From Escallonia rubra (lineage: Eukaryota > Streptophyta > Magnoliopsida > Escalloniales > Escalloniaceae), in contig JAVXUO010002062.1 of NCBI GenBank assembly GCA_033065855.1, forward strand, positions 310,001 to 374,000: DNA of 64,000 nucleotides, read 5' to 3'. A program made the position numbers and the translations under genes. Shown here piece by piece: positions 11,446-24,300 of this stretch (position 1 is its first letter; every line of letters begins with the position of its first letter). The notes beneath the pieces are model-generated. The model did no database searches and was not told the DNA's origin. It saw only the letters and a list, made by a program, of their open reading frames with translations.

Positions 11446-14400
11446 ATGGATGATGTGCTGCAGTATATGAGGGGACCAGAGGATGATCCACCAGTTTACG
11501 GTACGTTCGATTATGTAAAACGACCATTGCATGCTCAGCATTTTAGGGGTTTTAAGTATGTAATCGAGTGAAAATCTAGTGTTTTTTAAGTTTTAAGTAT
11601 GCAACCGATTAACATTTTAGGGTTTTTAAGTATGCAATCGAGTAACATTTTAGGTTTTTCATTGTGATTCATTGATGAAATTGGCAATATGCATTTTTTC
11701 TGTTACGTAAATACTTTTCTGTGATGGCATATGTGCAAACGTGACATAATGGTTTTTTTTTTCTTGTTTATGTCCTGTGATTGCTATTTAGAATATGTTA
11801 TTGTGTATGTTCTTTTGATTATCTGTGGTTAATTTTAAAAAAATAAGCAAGTGCATGCTTTATGTAGTGCAACTTTTTCAGTGATATACGAATGGGTCTT
11901 TGTCTATATATGATCATGGCATTACTTTTACTTCTACAATACTTTGATAGTCTAATACATGTGGTGGTTAACCACCACATGTTTGTTATAGTTTATAGGT
12001 CAATTTTATAGTTTACTGTCCCCTGTTAGGCAGACAATAAATGTTACCAATTATTTTTCTTTTATGCTCAGGTCTAAGGTCTTCATTGTTTACCCTCAGA
12101 GTACATCATGGTGGTGAATTTAAAACTCAGCAAACCACTAGTTATGTAGGGGGAAGTATCACCTTTTTTGACTATGTCCCAAGTGATAGAATCTCTTTGT
12201 TATGGTTTAATGACATGGGTCAGGCTTTAGGGTATGAGGGGTTTCTAGGGTATTATTTCAAGGAGCCCTTAGGAGAGGCATATGTACACATTGCAGTTGA
12301 TGACTGCATTCTCTACATGGTTGAGTCTTTGCCTAGAAGTAGAGTTGTTGACATTTATACTACCCATCCAAATGGTGTTAAACATATTAACAAAGGAGTT
12401 GACAATGACTTGGGATCTGACACTGTGGAGGTGCTAAGTGTACATTATGCTAGTCAACAGAATAGTGATGATACAAGTGAGGATGAGGAAGCCACTGATG
12501 AGGAACAAAGTGAAGAGGATAATGTTGACAGTGGTCAAGGTGGTGTTAGGGATGTGGGTGGTGATGATGTTAGTGAAGACAATGAGATTGTGTCTGATCC
12601 TGACTATGAAGGTGATTCAACTAGTTATGAAGATGATGTTATGTTTGACAATAACATAGACGATGATAGTGAATGGGCTGGTGTTGACAAAGATGTTGGG
12701 AAAAAGGTGGAAGGGCAAAGTACTTCAACTGAATATGCAGATACATAGGAGATCAAGTATAATTTTATACATAGTGATGGTGAGGTTGAGAGTGCAGCCA
12801 TGTATCCTGAGTATAATAAAATAACAGATTATGAGCAACCATCTTTTGTGGTAGGGATGATGTTTTCTAGCATCAGGGAGTTGAAATATGCTATTTACAG
12901 TCATGCAACTAAATGGGGGAAAGTCTTGAAGATGATAAAGAATGAGAGGTATAGAATCAGGGCAAAATGTGCAGCTGAGGGTTGTGAATGGATGACATAT
13001 GGTTCTTACATGGATAGTGAACACACTGTTCAGATTAAGACATTAGGTCCTGAGCACACATGTGGCAAAAAGGATAAAAATTGGATTATTAACTCAACTT
13101 GGTTAGCTCAAAGATACATTGATGAGTTTAAGTCTAATCCAAAATGGCATGTACATTCAATGAGGGAGAGAGTTAAAAGAGATTTTGGTGTGAAACTGAG
13201 CAGGGCAAAATGCTATAGAGCTAAGGTTAAGGCCAAGAAGATGATGGAGGGGTCTGTTGCTGAGCAATATGCCAAATTAGAGGATTATTGTGAGGAGTTA
13301 AGGAGAAGCAATCCAGGGAGCACAATTGTGCTTAAAATAGATGAAGATTTGCCTGATAAGGTTTTTCAGAGGTTGTACATATGCTTTGGTGGTCTTAAAA
13401 AGGGTCTGTTAGAAGGTTGTAGACCATTCATTGGTCTTGATGGGTGTCATGTTAAGGGACCATATCCAGGGCAATTGTTAACTGCAGTTGGGGTTGATGG
13501 AGATAATGGAATGTATCCATTTGCATATGTTGTGGTAGAAATAGAAAACACAGCATCATGGAAATGGTTTATAGAGCTGGTTGTGCAAGACTTAGGCATT
13601 GTTAATTTCAGTGGATGGACATGGATGTCTGAAAAGCAAAAATGGCTAGTAAATGCTCTTGAAGATGTAGTCCCAACTTTAGAACACAGGTACTGTGCAA
13701 TGCACCTTCTCCAGAATTTCAAAGATGAGTTTAGGGGCAAGGCTCTTCAAGATTGTCTATGGGATTGCTCAAAAGCAAGTTATGTTCAGAAGTTTAAGAA
13801 CCATATGTCAGAGATGAACACCATAAACCCTGATGCCTTTAAATGGTTGAGTGATAAGCCACCCCATCAGTGGAGTAGGTCCCATTTCCAGACTTACACC
13901 AAATGTGACCAAGTGACAAGTAACTTGAATGAAAGTTTTAACATTAAAATTGTCCAAGCAAGATGTCTGCCTATCCTAAGTATGTTGGAGTGGATCAGGG
14001 TGTATCTAATGACTAGGCTAAGGAAGAAAAGAGAGAAAGCCTAAAAGAAATTTGGAAGCTTGTCTTAGTATGTGCCTAGGGTTGAAAGCAAGATTGAGAA
14101 GGCTAAGGTGGCTGCTGGTTATTTCTATGCACTAGGATATGAGGATGGGGAATATGAAATCAGAGGGACAAATGGGTCTCAGTATGTAGTGCATTTGGAG
14201 CATCACACTTGCTCATGTAGGAGGTGGGATTTGACTGGGATACCATGTTCACATGCTGTAGCAGCAATGTTTCAGGCAGGCACAGACCCTGACAACTATG
14301 TCCATGAGGCTTTCAAGAAAGAGATCTACATGAAAGCTTATGGACAGGTAATTCATGCTTTGAATGGTCAAGAAATGTGGAATAATAGTGCCTTACCTAA

Positions 14401-14677
14401 GATTCTTCCTCCCCACCATAGAGTGCAGCCTGGAAGACCTAAGCTAGTAAGAACAAGAGGTGCACATGAGCCTAGGAAAGTGGCTAAAAACCCTTTCAAA
14501 CTGCATCCCAAGCCTGACTGTGTGAAATGTTCATTGTGTGGAAACCTTGGGCACAATAGAAGAACATGTGCTAAGAGAAAGAAGGCAGAAGGGCAGGGCA
14601 GTCAAGGTTCAGTTCTAAATGATGGAGGGGTAAGTACTAGGAATACAGTGAGAGCAACTCAGGAGCCAAGACAATGA
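11446..14677 (+). pseudogene. MULE transposase (MURA/MuDR type) with in-frame stops
   Basis: Likely exon 1 is 11446-11500 and the intron 11501-12071 (GTACG..CTCAG; phase 1 joins as Gly). Exon 2 then runs in one frame to 14677, interrupted by TAG at 12746, TAA at 14042 and TAG at about 14066; there is no frameshift. Domain order is: PB1-like N-terminal domain (about 12087-12380), an acidic linker, the MuDR DNA-binding domain (about 12833-13050), the MULE catalytic core with GLDGCHVKG (about 13433), HRYCAMHLLQNF, the ESFN block, a SWIM finger CSCRRWDLTGIPCSHA (about 14205-14262), and a CCHC knuckle (about 14520-14571). The transposase would cut and rejoin the element ends in the nucleus. The usual SDKQKGL catalytic block reads SEKQKWL (about 13628), replacing the expected Asp. 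With three stops it is probably inactive. Confidence 0.87.
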
Positions 14678-15450
14678 AGTGAAGGTGCAAGGCAAATAAA
14701 TGAAAGAGCAAGGCAGAAAAATGCAGGGACAAGGCAGGGCAGAGTGAAGCTACCTGTAAGTTACTTATATTTGCATATTTTTAGTGGGTTATTGTCCCTA
14801 TGTGTACTCAGTGGTGCCTTTAATAATGTTGCATATAAGAAGGGCAGGAAAAAGGGCAGAAAGAAGGGGTGCACAACAAAGTGAGACAGCTAGACCAAAG
14901 GTATTATGACATACTATTTTTTTAATTAGTGGCCTCATTACTTGTCCTGTTTTTTAGAAAAATTAGTGGTCCCATCTCAGTGGTCCCATTTTTTTAAGCT
15001 GCAGCATGCCACACACCAAGTAAACATGCAACCTGTTACACTAAATGTCAACATGCAGCATTCAACTCAACCTAACTTGGCAGGGACTTCAAGTCAGAAT
15101 TTGAGTCAGGTAAGTACTAATCTTTTAAATGTTTAGTTGTGTGATTTTTTTTTTCAATTTACCATAGCTCATGTTTTTAGTTTTTGTGTGAGCAGAGGAT
15201 GAGTTCAAGTCAACCATTACCTATGAGATCAGACAACCATAGTGGACCTATATATGGGATGTTTAGGGCTACACCACAGCCATCACCTGCTATGGTAAAC
15301 ATTGGAAATATTCAAGTTAGGCCTGCATCATACATGATCAATGGAAGGAATGTGGTCACTGCCTCATCACTTAGAGCAGGGATCAATGCAAGCCAAAGTG
15401 CAAATGGTGTAAGTGCAAGGACAAGAGCCAGTGATAAGTCAAGAGATTGA
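14678..15450 (+). other. Candidate low-complexity tail exons of the MULE gene
   Basis: After the TGA at 14675 the same coding character continues (Gln/Arg/Lys/Gly-rich) up to a donor-like CCTGTAAGT near 14755. Further short open stretches rich in Ser, Gln and Asn lie at about 14942-15110 (donor-like CAGGTAAGT) and 15195-15450 (after GAGCAG, ending TGA). MULE transposases often have such tails. The exon boundaries are guesses. Confidence 0.35.
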
Positions 15451-16648
15451 AGAAGCAAAATTTGATCATTTTCATTTTGTGTTAATAGGGGGGGTTGTGT
15501 GGTTGAAATTTGTAATGTTAAGACAATGCTAAGGGATTGTGAAGTCAGGGGTGTTACTTATGTACTTTTGTTGTGAAGATGAAGTTTACCTTTGTAAATG
15601 TTGTTGGATTAATATTTAATACTTTGGACAACATTTGGCAGGTAATAATATGAAGTAAAATATTTTTGAAGTTGTGTTTGTGGTTTGTTGTTCTTAAGTT
15701 GGAATGTACAGATTGTGTTGTTTGTCCTTATGTTGGCAAGGCAAGGCAGGTCGTGTTTGTTGTTTGTTCTTATTTTCGCAAGGCATGTTGTGTTTTAGCT
15801 TGTTAGCCATTGCATAGATACAAAAGTACAGGGCAGATGTTGCACAAATATTTTGCCAAATGCAAATTTCATTTCATTTTTACTTCAACTTACACATACC
15901 CTCTCCAACACATCCCTACATTTGCACAGATACAAAAATACAGGGGAGATGCTCTACAGAAATTTTGCCAAATTTCATTCCATTTCCACTTCATTCCATT
16001 CCATTTCCACTTCCTGCTAACTGGGAAGTAAGTGGGAAGTGGTTCCTCTGCCCCTGTCTCTAACTCCAGGTTCTTAAACCACACAACTGCAACCATTAGC
16101 CATGTCACTAGCAACATGAGCTTCCAAATCATTGCCTGCCTTTCTAGCCTTTTGATTTTTCTGAGTAACCCTCTAATCGTAGCCCTTAACCTTTCATTGG
16201 AAGGTGGATCAAGCCATTTAAAGTATCAACAACCTCCATTCACCTGCATATTCAACATTCCCTTATTATGCAAATTGTAAAACTGTATGCCACACAAGAC
16301 ATAAACATGCAATCTACAATTTTTTAACAATTACCCGATACTTTTCACAACCAAGAAACCTCCTTCCTGGATTTGCATCTGTCGAAGAGGTCCTATGCTT
16401 TGCATTTTTCCCACAGAAACACACGTTCCCTTCCATTTTCAGATTAACAGGGGTAGTATATGTGTGTTTGTGTGTGTGAGAGAGGGAGAGAGGGAGGGAG
16501 GGAAAGAGATAGAGAGAGAAAGAGAGAGATAGACTGTGAAGCGGCCTCTGTGTGTGTGTGTGTGTAGAGGAAAGAGTGGCGGGAACAAGAACCCATTTCC
16601 CTCCAAATGCTTTAATATTGTTGGTTATCGAAAATGCCCCTCATGGGT
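15451..16648. mobile_element. MULE 3' non-coding region
   Basis: This stretch lies between the last possible exon and the right inverted repeat. It holds two diverged copies of a block beginning AGATACAAAA (about 15816-15890 and 15928-16000). It also holds a purine-rich and TG-rich simple-sequence stretch at 16455-16565. I see no convincing gene. Confidence 0.6.
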
Positions 16649-16800
16649 GACGGCCATCCACAGCTCTTGTGACGGAAAGTCAATTTTGGGTCCAATTGGA
16701 TCGAAAATGCAAAGTTGGGGTGTTAGTTGTTAAAATTGGAACCTCAGGGTCCTTTGTGAGACACGGGTGTAAACCTCAGGGGGTTTAGTGTAATTTACCC
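16649..16800 (-). repeat. MULE right terminal inverted repeat
   Basis: Inverted partner of 11070-11221. The outermost bases read TTTACCC on the + strand and abut the target duplication AAGGATAAT. Confidence 0.94.
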
Positions 16801-16811
16801 AAGGATAATCA

Positions 16812-18319
16812 CAGTACGTGAAGCCCAATTGTTCCCATTTTCGAAGGGCTCAGATCGTCAATTTTGGGCCTGGTTTCTGGCAACTACCCATAAATTTCGA
16901 GTTTAGGACAGGTCTCGGGAAGGGTCCAGCCCACGGACTGAGCCATTAATGGGGGGAAAGTGCCGTCATTTGCAAGCTCTGGACTAAGGGAAGTGCCATA
17001 ATTGGCGTTTATATACCAGCTTCACTGTTTTAATGCTTGTTTTGTTCAAAATACATGTTGGGGCAGTTCCAAAATGTCACGTTAAGGAGTCAAAAATTGC
17101 ATGTAAAAATTTTAATTTGCTAGCAGAACAAGCTTGATTTAATATAGTCAAATTTCGTGCAACAAGGAACAGGATGATAAACTCGAAGCATTCTAGAGAT
17201 TGATTTTATGGCATTCTTTTTTTTTCTTTTTACACCCCATAAAAAACTCATAGGATGCAAAATAGTAGGGAAATTTTTTTTTAGATGTTCAGTAGTATTA
17301 ATATTACATCCATATCAAGATTAAAATGAATGTTTTAAGTTGCTAATAACGCAACTTTAACCTTAAGTGACAATAGTAGATTGAGAAAACTAAAATTTTT
17401 AGTTTCTCAATATATATACTGGGATTTTTAAACTTTTCCACTCTCATCTGTCAATTAAATGGTACGTATGTAATACAAAAAAATTTAGTTTCTCAATATA
17501 TATACTGGGATTTTAAAACTTTTCCACTCTAATCCTTCAATTAGATGGTATGTTAGTAATACAAATAGCGACAAATATAAGAGGCGACTATGGTTCCCAC
17601 CCACCCTAAGAAGACCCGCCGCCGACTACATGTTTTCAGGTTCTCTGAAAAGGAATCAATTCACGTCTTCAAAAACATAAAAACGAAAACACTTTGAATG
17701 GTAACCAAACAACAATCGAGCTTTGCGGTTTATCGCTCATGTACCGGGAAATATGATCGAAAGTACACGGTAATTGGGATTTTTCCATACACACGATTCA
17801 CATTCAGTAATCCAACTCACTTGTGTCTATTAAACAACTGTAGAAGTAGCCATCCAGTGACGGCTAATAATTCGCCCCAAAATACGCCGCGAGGGTCGAA
17901 GAGGATCTTCATTCATGCGCTTCTTCATAACAGCTAAACTCAGGCATGAAGCTTTAATTTGTCTTTCAGACTTGAACTTTGTCGGAGCAGACTCTTTTAA
18001 CACATTTCCTTGTCGATCTTTTTGACTGATTGATAGCAATAGCAATCATGCAAAATACAGAGGCATAACGACGATGACAAATTCATACTCCATGGGCTTA
18101 AGTCGCAGGTCGAGCTTGTTAGTGGGGGAAATGATGAGGAAAACTCGAATTCATAATGGCATGAATGTTCTTGGGCGGTATTTCGTGAATCAGGGTTGAA
18201 CCTCGCGAAGCCGTCTCTAGATGCCACTGACCAGATTCAAAGAAATGCGAAGCAAACTGCAGCTGAAGGGCAAAACATGTTACAATGGAGAATCACCATC
18301 AATTACAGTTACAGGTGTA
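16812..18319. other. Intergenic spacer downstream of the taspase gene
   Basis: No gene is visible. It contains the taspase 3' flank and one tandem duplication, listed separately. Confidence 0.55.
17393..17564 (+). repeat. Tandem duplication, two units of about 85-89 bp
   Basis: Two adjacent copies share TTTAGTTTCTCAATATATAT, then a GGGATTTT block, TTTTCCACTCT and an ATGGTA..GTAATAC end. They differ by a handful of substitutions. Confidence 0.85.
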
Positions 18320-21300
18320 CTACAATAACTTAGCAGTAAGATCAATTCGTGCAGCAAACTGATTTATGCCAGGGTTGCCTTGCTGCTTTGAACTCCTGAG
18401 AACTGAAACCTGTAAAACAGTCAAGGAAAGACAAACAGAATAAATAAACAGCAGTGCAAGAAATTACAGAGAGCCCACAAAACTCGGCATCATGGACATA
18501 ACTGATAAATCCCATAATGAATAAGCATAAAAGAAGACCCTCGACTCTCTTGTTTCTGATTTTACCTTCCTTTTTTTCCTCTTCTATTGTGGGACTTGAA
18601 ATGGTGAAATCAAAACCAAATGAGAGACTGATAGTTTAGGCATCAAACTTAGACCGATAGTTTAGAACGAGTCGCATATAGAAAAGACACATACAACAGA
18701 TACTCCCAACTGGAGAACTCCATAGATATTGATTTGCCCCCACGCATACTGTTGATAAGTAGGCATAACCGAATCCCCCATAAGTAGGCATAACCCAGCT
18801 AAAGCCGCGTCAACCCCAACAAAGGAGCACAAATAACCACAGGAACACATATTACTACAAAAGAACGTGTAAATACAACCCAGCAAATCCCACACCGGAC
18901 GAAAGACCCTTGAAGTCCCACGAGCCAAAGAAACCACCATAAAATATGGTGGCTTGCACACCAAGGGATCAACACATACTCTACCTGAAAACAAATTGGT
19001 AATAATCACACAGTTAGCCAGCCACTGTTACATGGACTCGGTACGGGCGTCCGTGTCGGAAAAAAGGGCATCTCCTCTGCTACTCTCTTCTTTGGACCTA
19101 AAAGAATGAATCCACAGTGCGCTATAAAGCCTGTTTAATGGGCTGGCTGGACTCATCCTTCATATGCCTTAGCCAATCACAGCATGTCATGGGGCATGTC
19201 TTTGCCACAGAGCCCACTTTAAATGTCTCAACCCATGCCCCATGCCACAGCGCTTGAACTTGTCTTGTCCCACATGCCACGAAATACCCCAATGCCAGGC
19301 ACTAAGCCTAACCTACATTTTGCCATGTACAACTCTATACCACACCTAAAGCCAATGCCTGTCAAACTGATGCCAGAATCACAATGCCCAAGGGCCAACG
19401 TCCCAGGAAGTTTGTCACTTTAGCCAAGTCAAAGCCCAAGTCTGAAACCATTCACAAGGGGTTGATATGGGCAATGCTCAATTCATGCCTTGGTGCCTTG
19501 CATGCCACCAAGCCCATTGGTGCCCCGCCACTCAAGCTATAGCTCCACCTCTTAAAACCGTTAAGGGAAAACCCCAAAGTGACAACAGTAGACGTCACTA
19601 AGTCTGAGACATGACGGACGGAAACCACTTTTCCACTTATTTACGAAACTCCCACTGTCCAAATACTGGGCAGTCTTGGCCATCCCATGGCACAACCGAG
19701 CCATGTCATTGTTGTCCAAGCCAATACATCTTTACAAGCAACTTGGATGAGTAATGCACCAATCTCCATGACGAAGCATGACTATGCCGAAGTGCGTTGC
19801 TTGACACCCAAGTGTGCCGGAGCCCCACGCCATGGCACTCACCAATGATGCCATGACATTGTCCTGGGACACCGCATTGGAGCAATGCACATGTCCGGAC
19901 AAGTCCAATGGTGCCATGACATTGTCTCTCCCTCTGAGAGCTTTGCTTTCGAAATCCACCCTTACTGCAGTTCCACATCAGAGAGCCATCAAGACTTGAT
20001 GGCAATGGCAGCACTTTGCATGGGGGAACAAAGATAGGCAAGGAAAACCTTTAACCTAAGCAAGATGGACAAAGGGAACATAAAAATAACCTGAACACTA
20101 TAAAACAGGGAAACTCAAACCTGACATCAAGCCCGATCACAAGTTGCACACACGAAGGTCATTAAAGACCAGTGGTGGCAGTGGTCACTTGAACAAAGCT
20201 TTCAAGCCTAAAACAGGGCTGAATATAAGGAACTCACAGAACTAAGAAGACACGAGACATACAATTAAATACAAGGCTGGCAAAAAACCACAAAAGGCCC
20301 CCACCACGGTTTGCAATGGTGAGGCCCCACACTTTCTCTCTAGCAGATTAAACAGAAGAAACCATGACCTTCAGCATTCTGATCAAACGGATTCAGAAAC
20401 CAGATAATATCATGAAAGGAAACACACATCTTTAAGAAGTGAAAATTGTTACTAACTCAAATGTGACATATATGAGATGTATGTTAACATAAGAGGGTGG
20501 TAGGGGTTTCAAAGACCGATCAAACAGATTCTGATACCTTTGGCCGCTCCATAGAACTTCCATAATAACCTATTCCAAAAGACAAGGAGGTGTAGACAGC
20601 TGCAAACTCAACAGCTTTTAAACTTGGCGAACTCCCAGGAACCTGTTGGAATCAAAAGCAGAATGAATTAATCATTTTTACACCAAATAAATATAAACGC
20701 CTCCATTTAATCGCACAAACACAGTCATAAAACATAGAAAGCTCTTATTCATCCTCTCACAGTTAAAGGAGCCTCGACTTGTACAAGTAGAATTCCGGCA
20801 CTTCTATCACTAGCATGTTGACTACTGTTCTCAGTGAGACTGTGTAAAACTTTGATGCAGGCAGATGCTGGACCAGCCTGCGACCTGCAATAGAGATCAA
20901 ACCATTGAACTTCATAACTAAAATTAAAGTCATTTGCAGAAGAATTGGATAATCTTGAAGAAAAAAAGAGAAGCCTCAAAATGTTTTTAGCAAGTGTGCA
21001 GTAATGATAACCATTACATGGAGTAGTGTCAGTAAATAGAGAGCAAAACAGGGTACAAGCCTGCTCACACAAAAATTAACATAACAGACGCTTCTTGAAA
21101 GCTTTGACCTGCCTAGTGTCATGGCTTGGAATTCCAGGAAGAATATATTGTCGAAGATGGAATAAGAAAGAATAGGTATTTACATGAAACGAAACAGTGC
21201 ATGATACCTCAAACTAATTTTTCTAAAGATAGAAAATTCACCAATTAAATTTCACTAGACAAAGATAAAATTACAAAGTTACATTGCAAATCATACAGTG

Positions 21301-24300
21301 ATGATGAGACACAGCATTCCCGAGCAGCAAATCCCTTCATTAGGTACTCTCCTGCGCCACTAACACAACAACCAACCATGAATGGAGCACCAAATGCACC
21401 CTTTGATGATGCCCAGCAACCAGAACCATATGTTGCTGCTAGTCCCACACGGCCACTAACCTGATCCAAATATTTGGCAACTCATATTTTAACACCTGAC
21501 TAAATGATGACACAGTACTTGGAATCATATCAATAAAGTTCTAATAGAATTTTCAATGTCACTTGTCTCAAGCAACATGTGTTTTACCAGGAAGTCCCAC
21601 TTAGCAATAAAGTGAAAAACTAATTAAGCTTAAAACGAATTACTTGCCTATTAAATTTCAAATAGCACATTATATTATGTGCAAAAGTACAGGCTTTGCC
21701 CTGCTCTAGGACCCCGCCAGGTGAGGGAGGGGCCATGGCCTCCCCTCAGAAGTACGTACTATATATCGAACTCGATCTAGGTGTAAGAGTCTCTCTGCAA
21801 AAGTATCCACTCACTCGAAACTGATCCGCTTCTATTTCCACTTTCCGTACACGAGACCCCAAAAAGAAAAAAACTATAATCAGCAAAATAGCACCCAACA
21901 TCCATACGAACAATACCTAAATATAACAGATACCTTGAGTGCAATACCACCGCTTGAAGCTCCAGCCGCTATGTTCCCTTCAGTGTCAACACAAATAACT
22001 CCAACAGTGTCCAGAACACAGTCCTCGTCCACTGCCCTTACAAAAGCAGATTGGCCACCATCCCTTCCATTTCGTTGATCACACAGTTGACCTTCTGTTT
22101 TTGAAACACGTGCTCTCATCAATCGAAAAACAAATAATCACCATAAGCCGTTAAAATTCCACAACAATCAGGAAAGCGCAACACTGAAAGTATTAAGACA
22201 GCCAGAAAAGCCAGTCGGCAAATACCATTAAGATGAAAACAAACCTCAAAACAAAGAGGTGACACAAACTACCACGCAGTTAAGCATACAGTTTCACCTG
22301 AGAAACTCGTTCACATCGAAAGAGATTATAGAAATGCAGAAAGAAATGTCTAATTAAGACAAGTACATCATCCAACCTATTGTAATGGCTGGGCTATGGA
22401 ACAAGGTGTGGCCATTCCACAACTAGGTACAGAATGAATCAATCCCTTTTCCTCGTGAGATAACTACCACAAAAGTTTATCAGCTACGCTGCCTAGAAAT
22501 TTCAGTAGCTTTATCGAAGTATGTAGAATTGCAACTATAGAAACGAATAATGCTAAATCAGCGGTAGACTGTAGCAAAGAGAGTCAAACTCAGCTACTAA
22601 ATCCATTTGCTATCCGAAAAAAAACTTTAGTTCTGTAGATTGTTAGGGATATATTTGGCTAATTGGCTGGATGTGGAGCTTCAGTTCCAATGTTTCAGCA
22701 GCCATACAAATCCTCACGGCGAGTTTGACTGGTTTGGCAAGAACTACTAAATGGTAGAAACATCGATTCACTTTTGAGCCCCATAACGCTGTCACATAAA
22801 CAACTTCATTTTGAAGGCGATCACAGGCTTTTCACAACCACTACAAATAGCTAATTGTAGAATAAATAAGGCAGTAAACCATATTAAACTCATTTTCACC
22901 TCGTGTGCAACTTGATGCAAGCAAACAACTATATGGCAAGATTATGATACCATCCTATTTTTCTTCACTGCCATTTTTCAATGAAAAGAGTAACTTCTCA
23001 TTCCCTTTCACTTGCTTCCTTGCTTTGTTCTAGCTCGTAACTATGGATCAGCTAAAATAATATATGCAGAAGTCGGAAAGATAGAAATAGAATGCTTCAC
23101 TTTCTAGGAAACATAGATTTAGAAGTTCCTCCATGCTTAGCATATTTTCACTTTAACATGGAACTGTGGAAGTGTCAACTTAATAGATTTGATAAGGTAC
23201 CTGACATAACATTCTCTTGAGGATTACCAAAATGTTCCACCACCAAATCTTCTGCCGTATCTTTGGCATCCTTTACCATCGCTTTGTACCTTTTCCATTG
23301 TGTTTTCGCCCTTTCTGTGACTAACCACTGTCTCCCAAATATGCAGAAACACACACAAAAAAAGAATTCATAAATGGAGTAGAAGAACCTTACATACCTG
23401 AATGTAAAATTACTGTAAAGAAGGAAGCAACTATATATACGAAATGGATAGTCTAAAATGTAGCTATTAAGAGCAAGGACATGATACCTCATCAATTTCT
23501 ACTGTGGTTTCCGGCAAAATAATGCCCTTGGACTTTGCCCATGTGCGGGCACCTTCACCAACCAAGAACCTGAGTAAAACAATGCATGCTCCACCATTTA
23601 ACAAAACAATAGAGCAGGAAGGGATAACAACACTAAATCGGACGTAGTAACTCTTAAAGAATGCATGCTCCACCAGTTTTTCAAAAGATGTGAACAGGAA
23701 TGAATGCTAAAGCGAAACAGGACGCGTTTATGCCTAAGCAAGAGTATAATAGCACATATGTTCAGTTAAAAGTACGACTAATAAGAACCCTAACTAACTG
23801 GACCCGGAAATCCTTCGCAGCCAACAGAGTAAGCTTAGGGCAAGCTAGCAATGCTTGTGCAGCTTTATGAACAACATGAGAGGTACTCATGTCATCTACT
23901 TGGCAGAAGCAGGTCCAGAATAATTTAGAAGACAATACCTCTAACACCTCATATCCATTCTTGCACATTTGTTTTATTTCACTTTACCTAAGTAAGGCAC
24001 TTGGCAAGCTTAAGGAACCAGATATACTATGTCACGCGGTATCTCCAGTAACATAGGGCTTAAAACATCTAGAATGCCTCCCCTCAGTGAACTCTTAAAG
24101 AACTAAACATCCCCAAATTATTATCATCAAGCCTGTTCATTGGCAGCTCAAAATTTAAACCCTGATTCAGACTTTTGACCAGCCCAGCCTAGCTGTATCT
24201 TTCAAGTAAACACTCAGATTAACCTAGGGTTGAGCATACGTTAGCTGCACGGAGCGGCAGCGTAAGTGGGTGAGAGAGCGGGAGCGGGAGCAGGAGCGTG

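Larger units (their letters stand above)
11070..16800 (+). mobile_element. Complete Mutator-like element (MULE), 5731 bp
   Basis: The element is bounded by 152-bp terminal inverted repeats (11070-11221 and 16649-16800, about five mismatches) starting GGGTAAATT. The 9-base direct duplication AAGGATAAT lies immediately outside both ends (11061-11069 and 16801-16809). Long inverted repeats plus a 9-bp target duplication are the Mutator hallmark. It carries one transposase-type gene on the + strand. The perfect target duplication shows that it arrived by transposition and that neither border has since been lost. Confidence 0.96.
9980..16811 (+). repeat. Copia 3' LTR, split by a MULE (LTR parts 9980-11069 and 16810-16811)
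   Basis: The LTR starts TGAT at 9980 after the polypurine tract and ends ATCA at 16811, giving matching TGAT..ATCA tips once the MULE and its duplicated target are removed. The reconstructed length is about 1092 bp. A promoter-like TATATAAAG lies at 10746-10754. Open frames at 10105-10332 and 10794-11051 are LTR sequence, not genes. The MULE insertion lies two bases inside the 3' tip. Confidence 0.72.

Noticed and set aside
21660-21850. Possible SINE or hAT fragment in taspase intron 7 (GAGGGGCCATGGCCTCCCCT palindrome)
   Set aside because: No convincing polymerase III boxes, terminal repeats or target duplication could be found.
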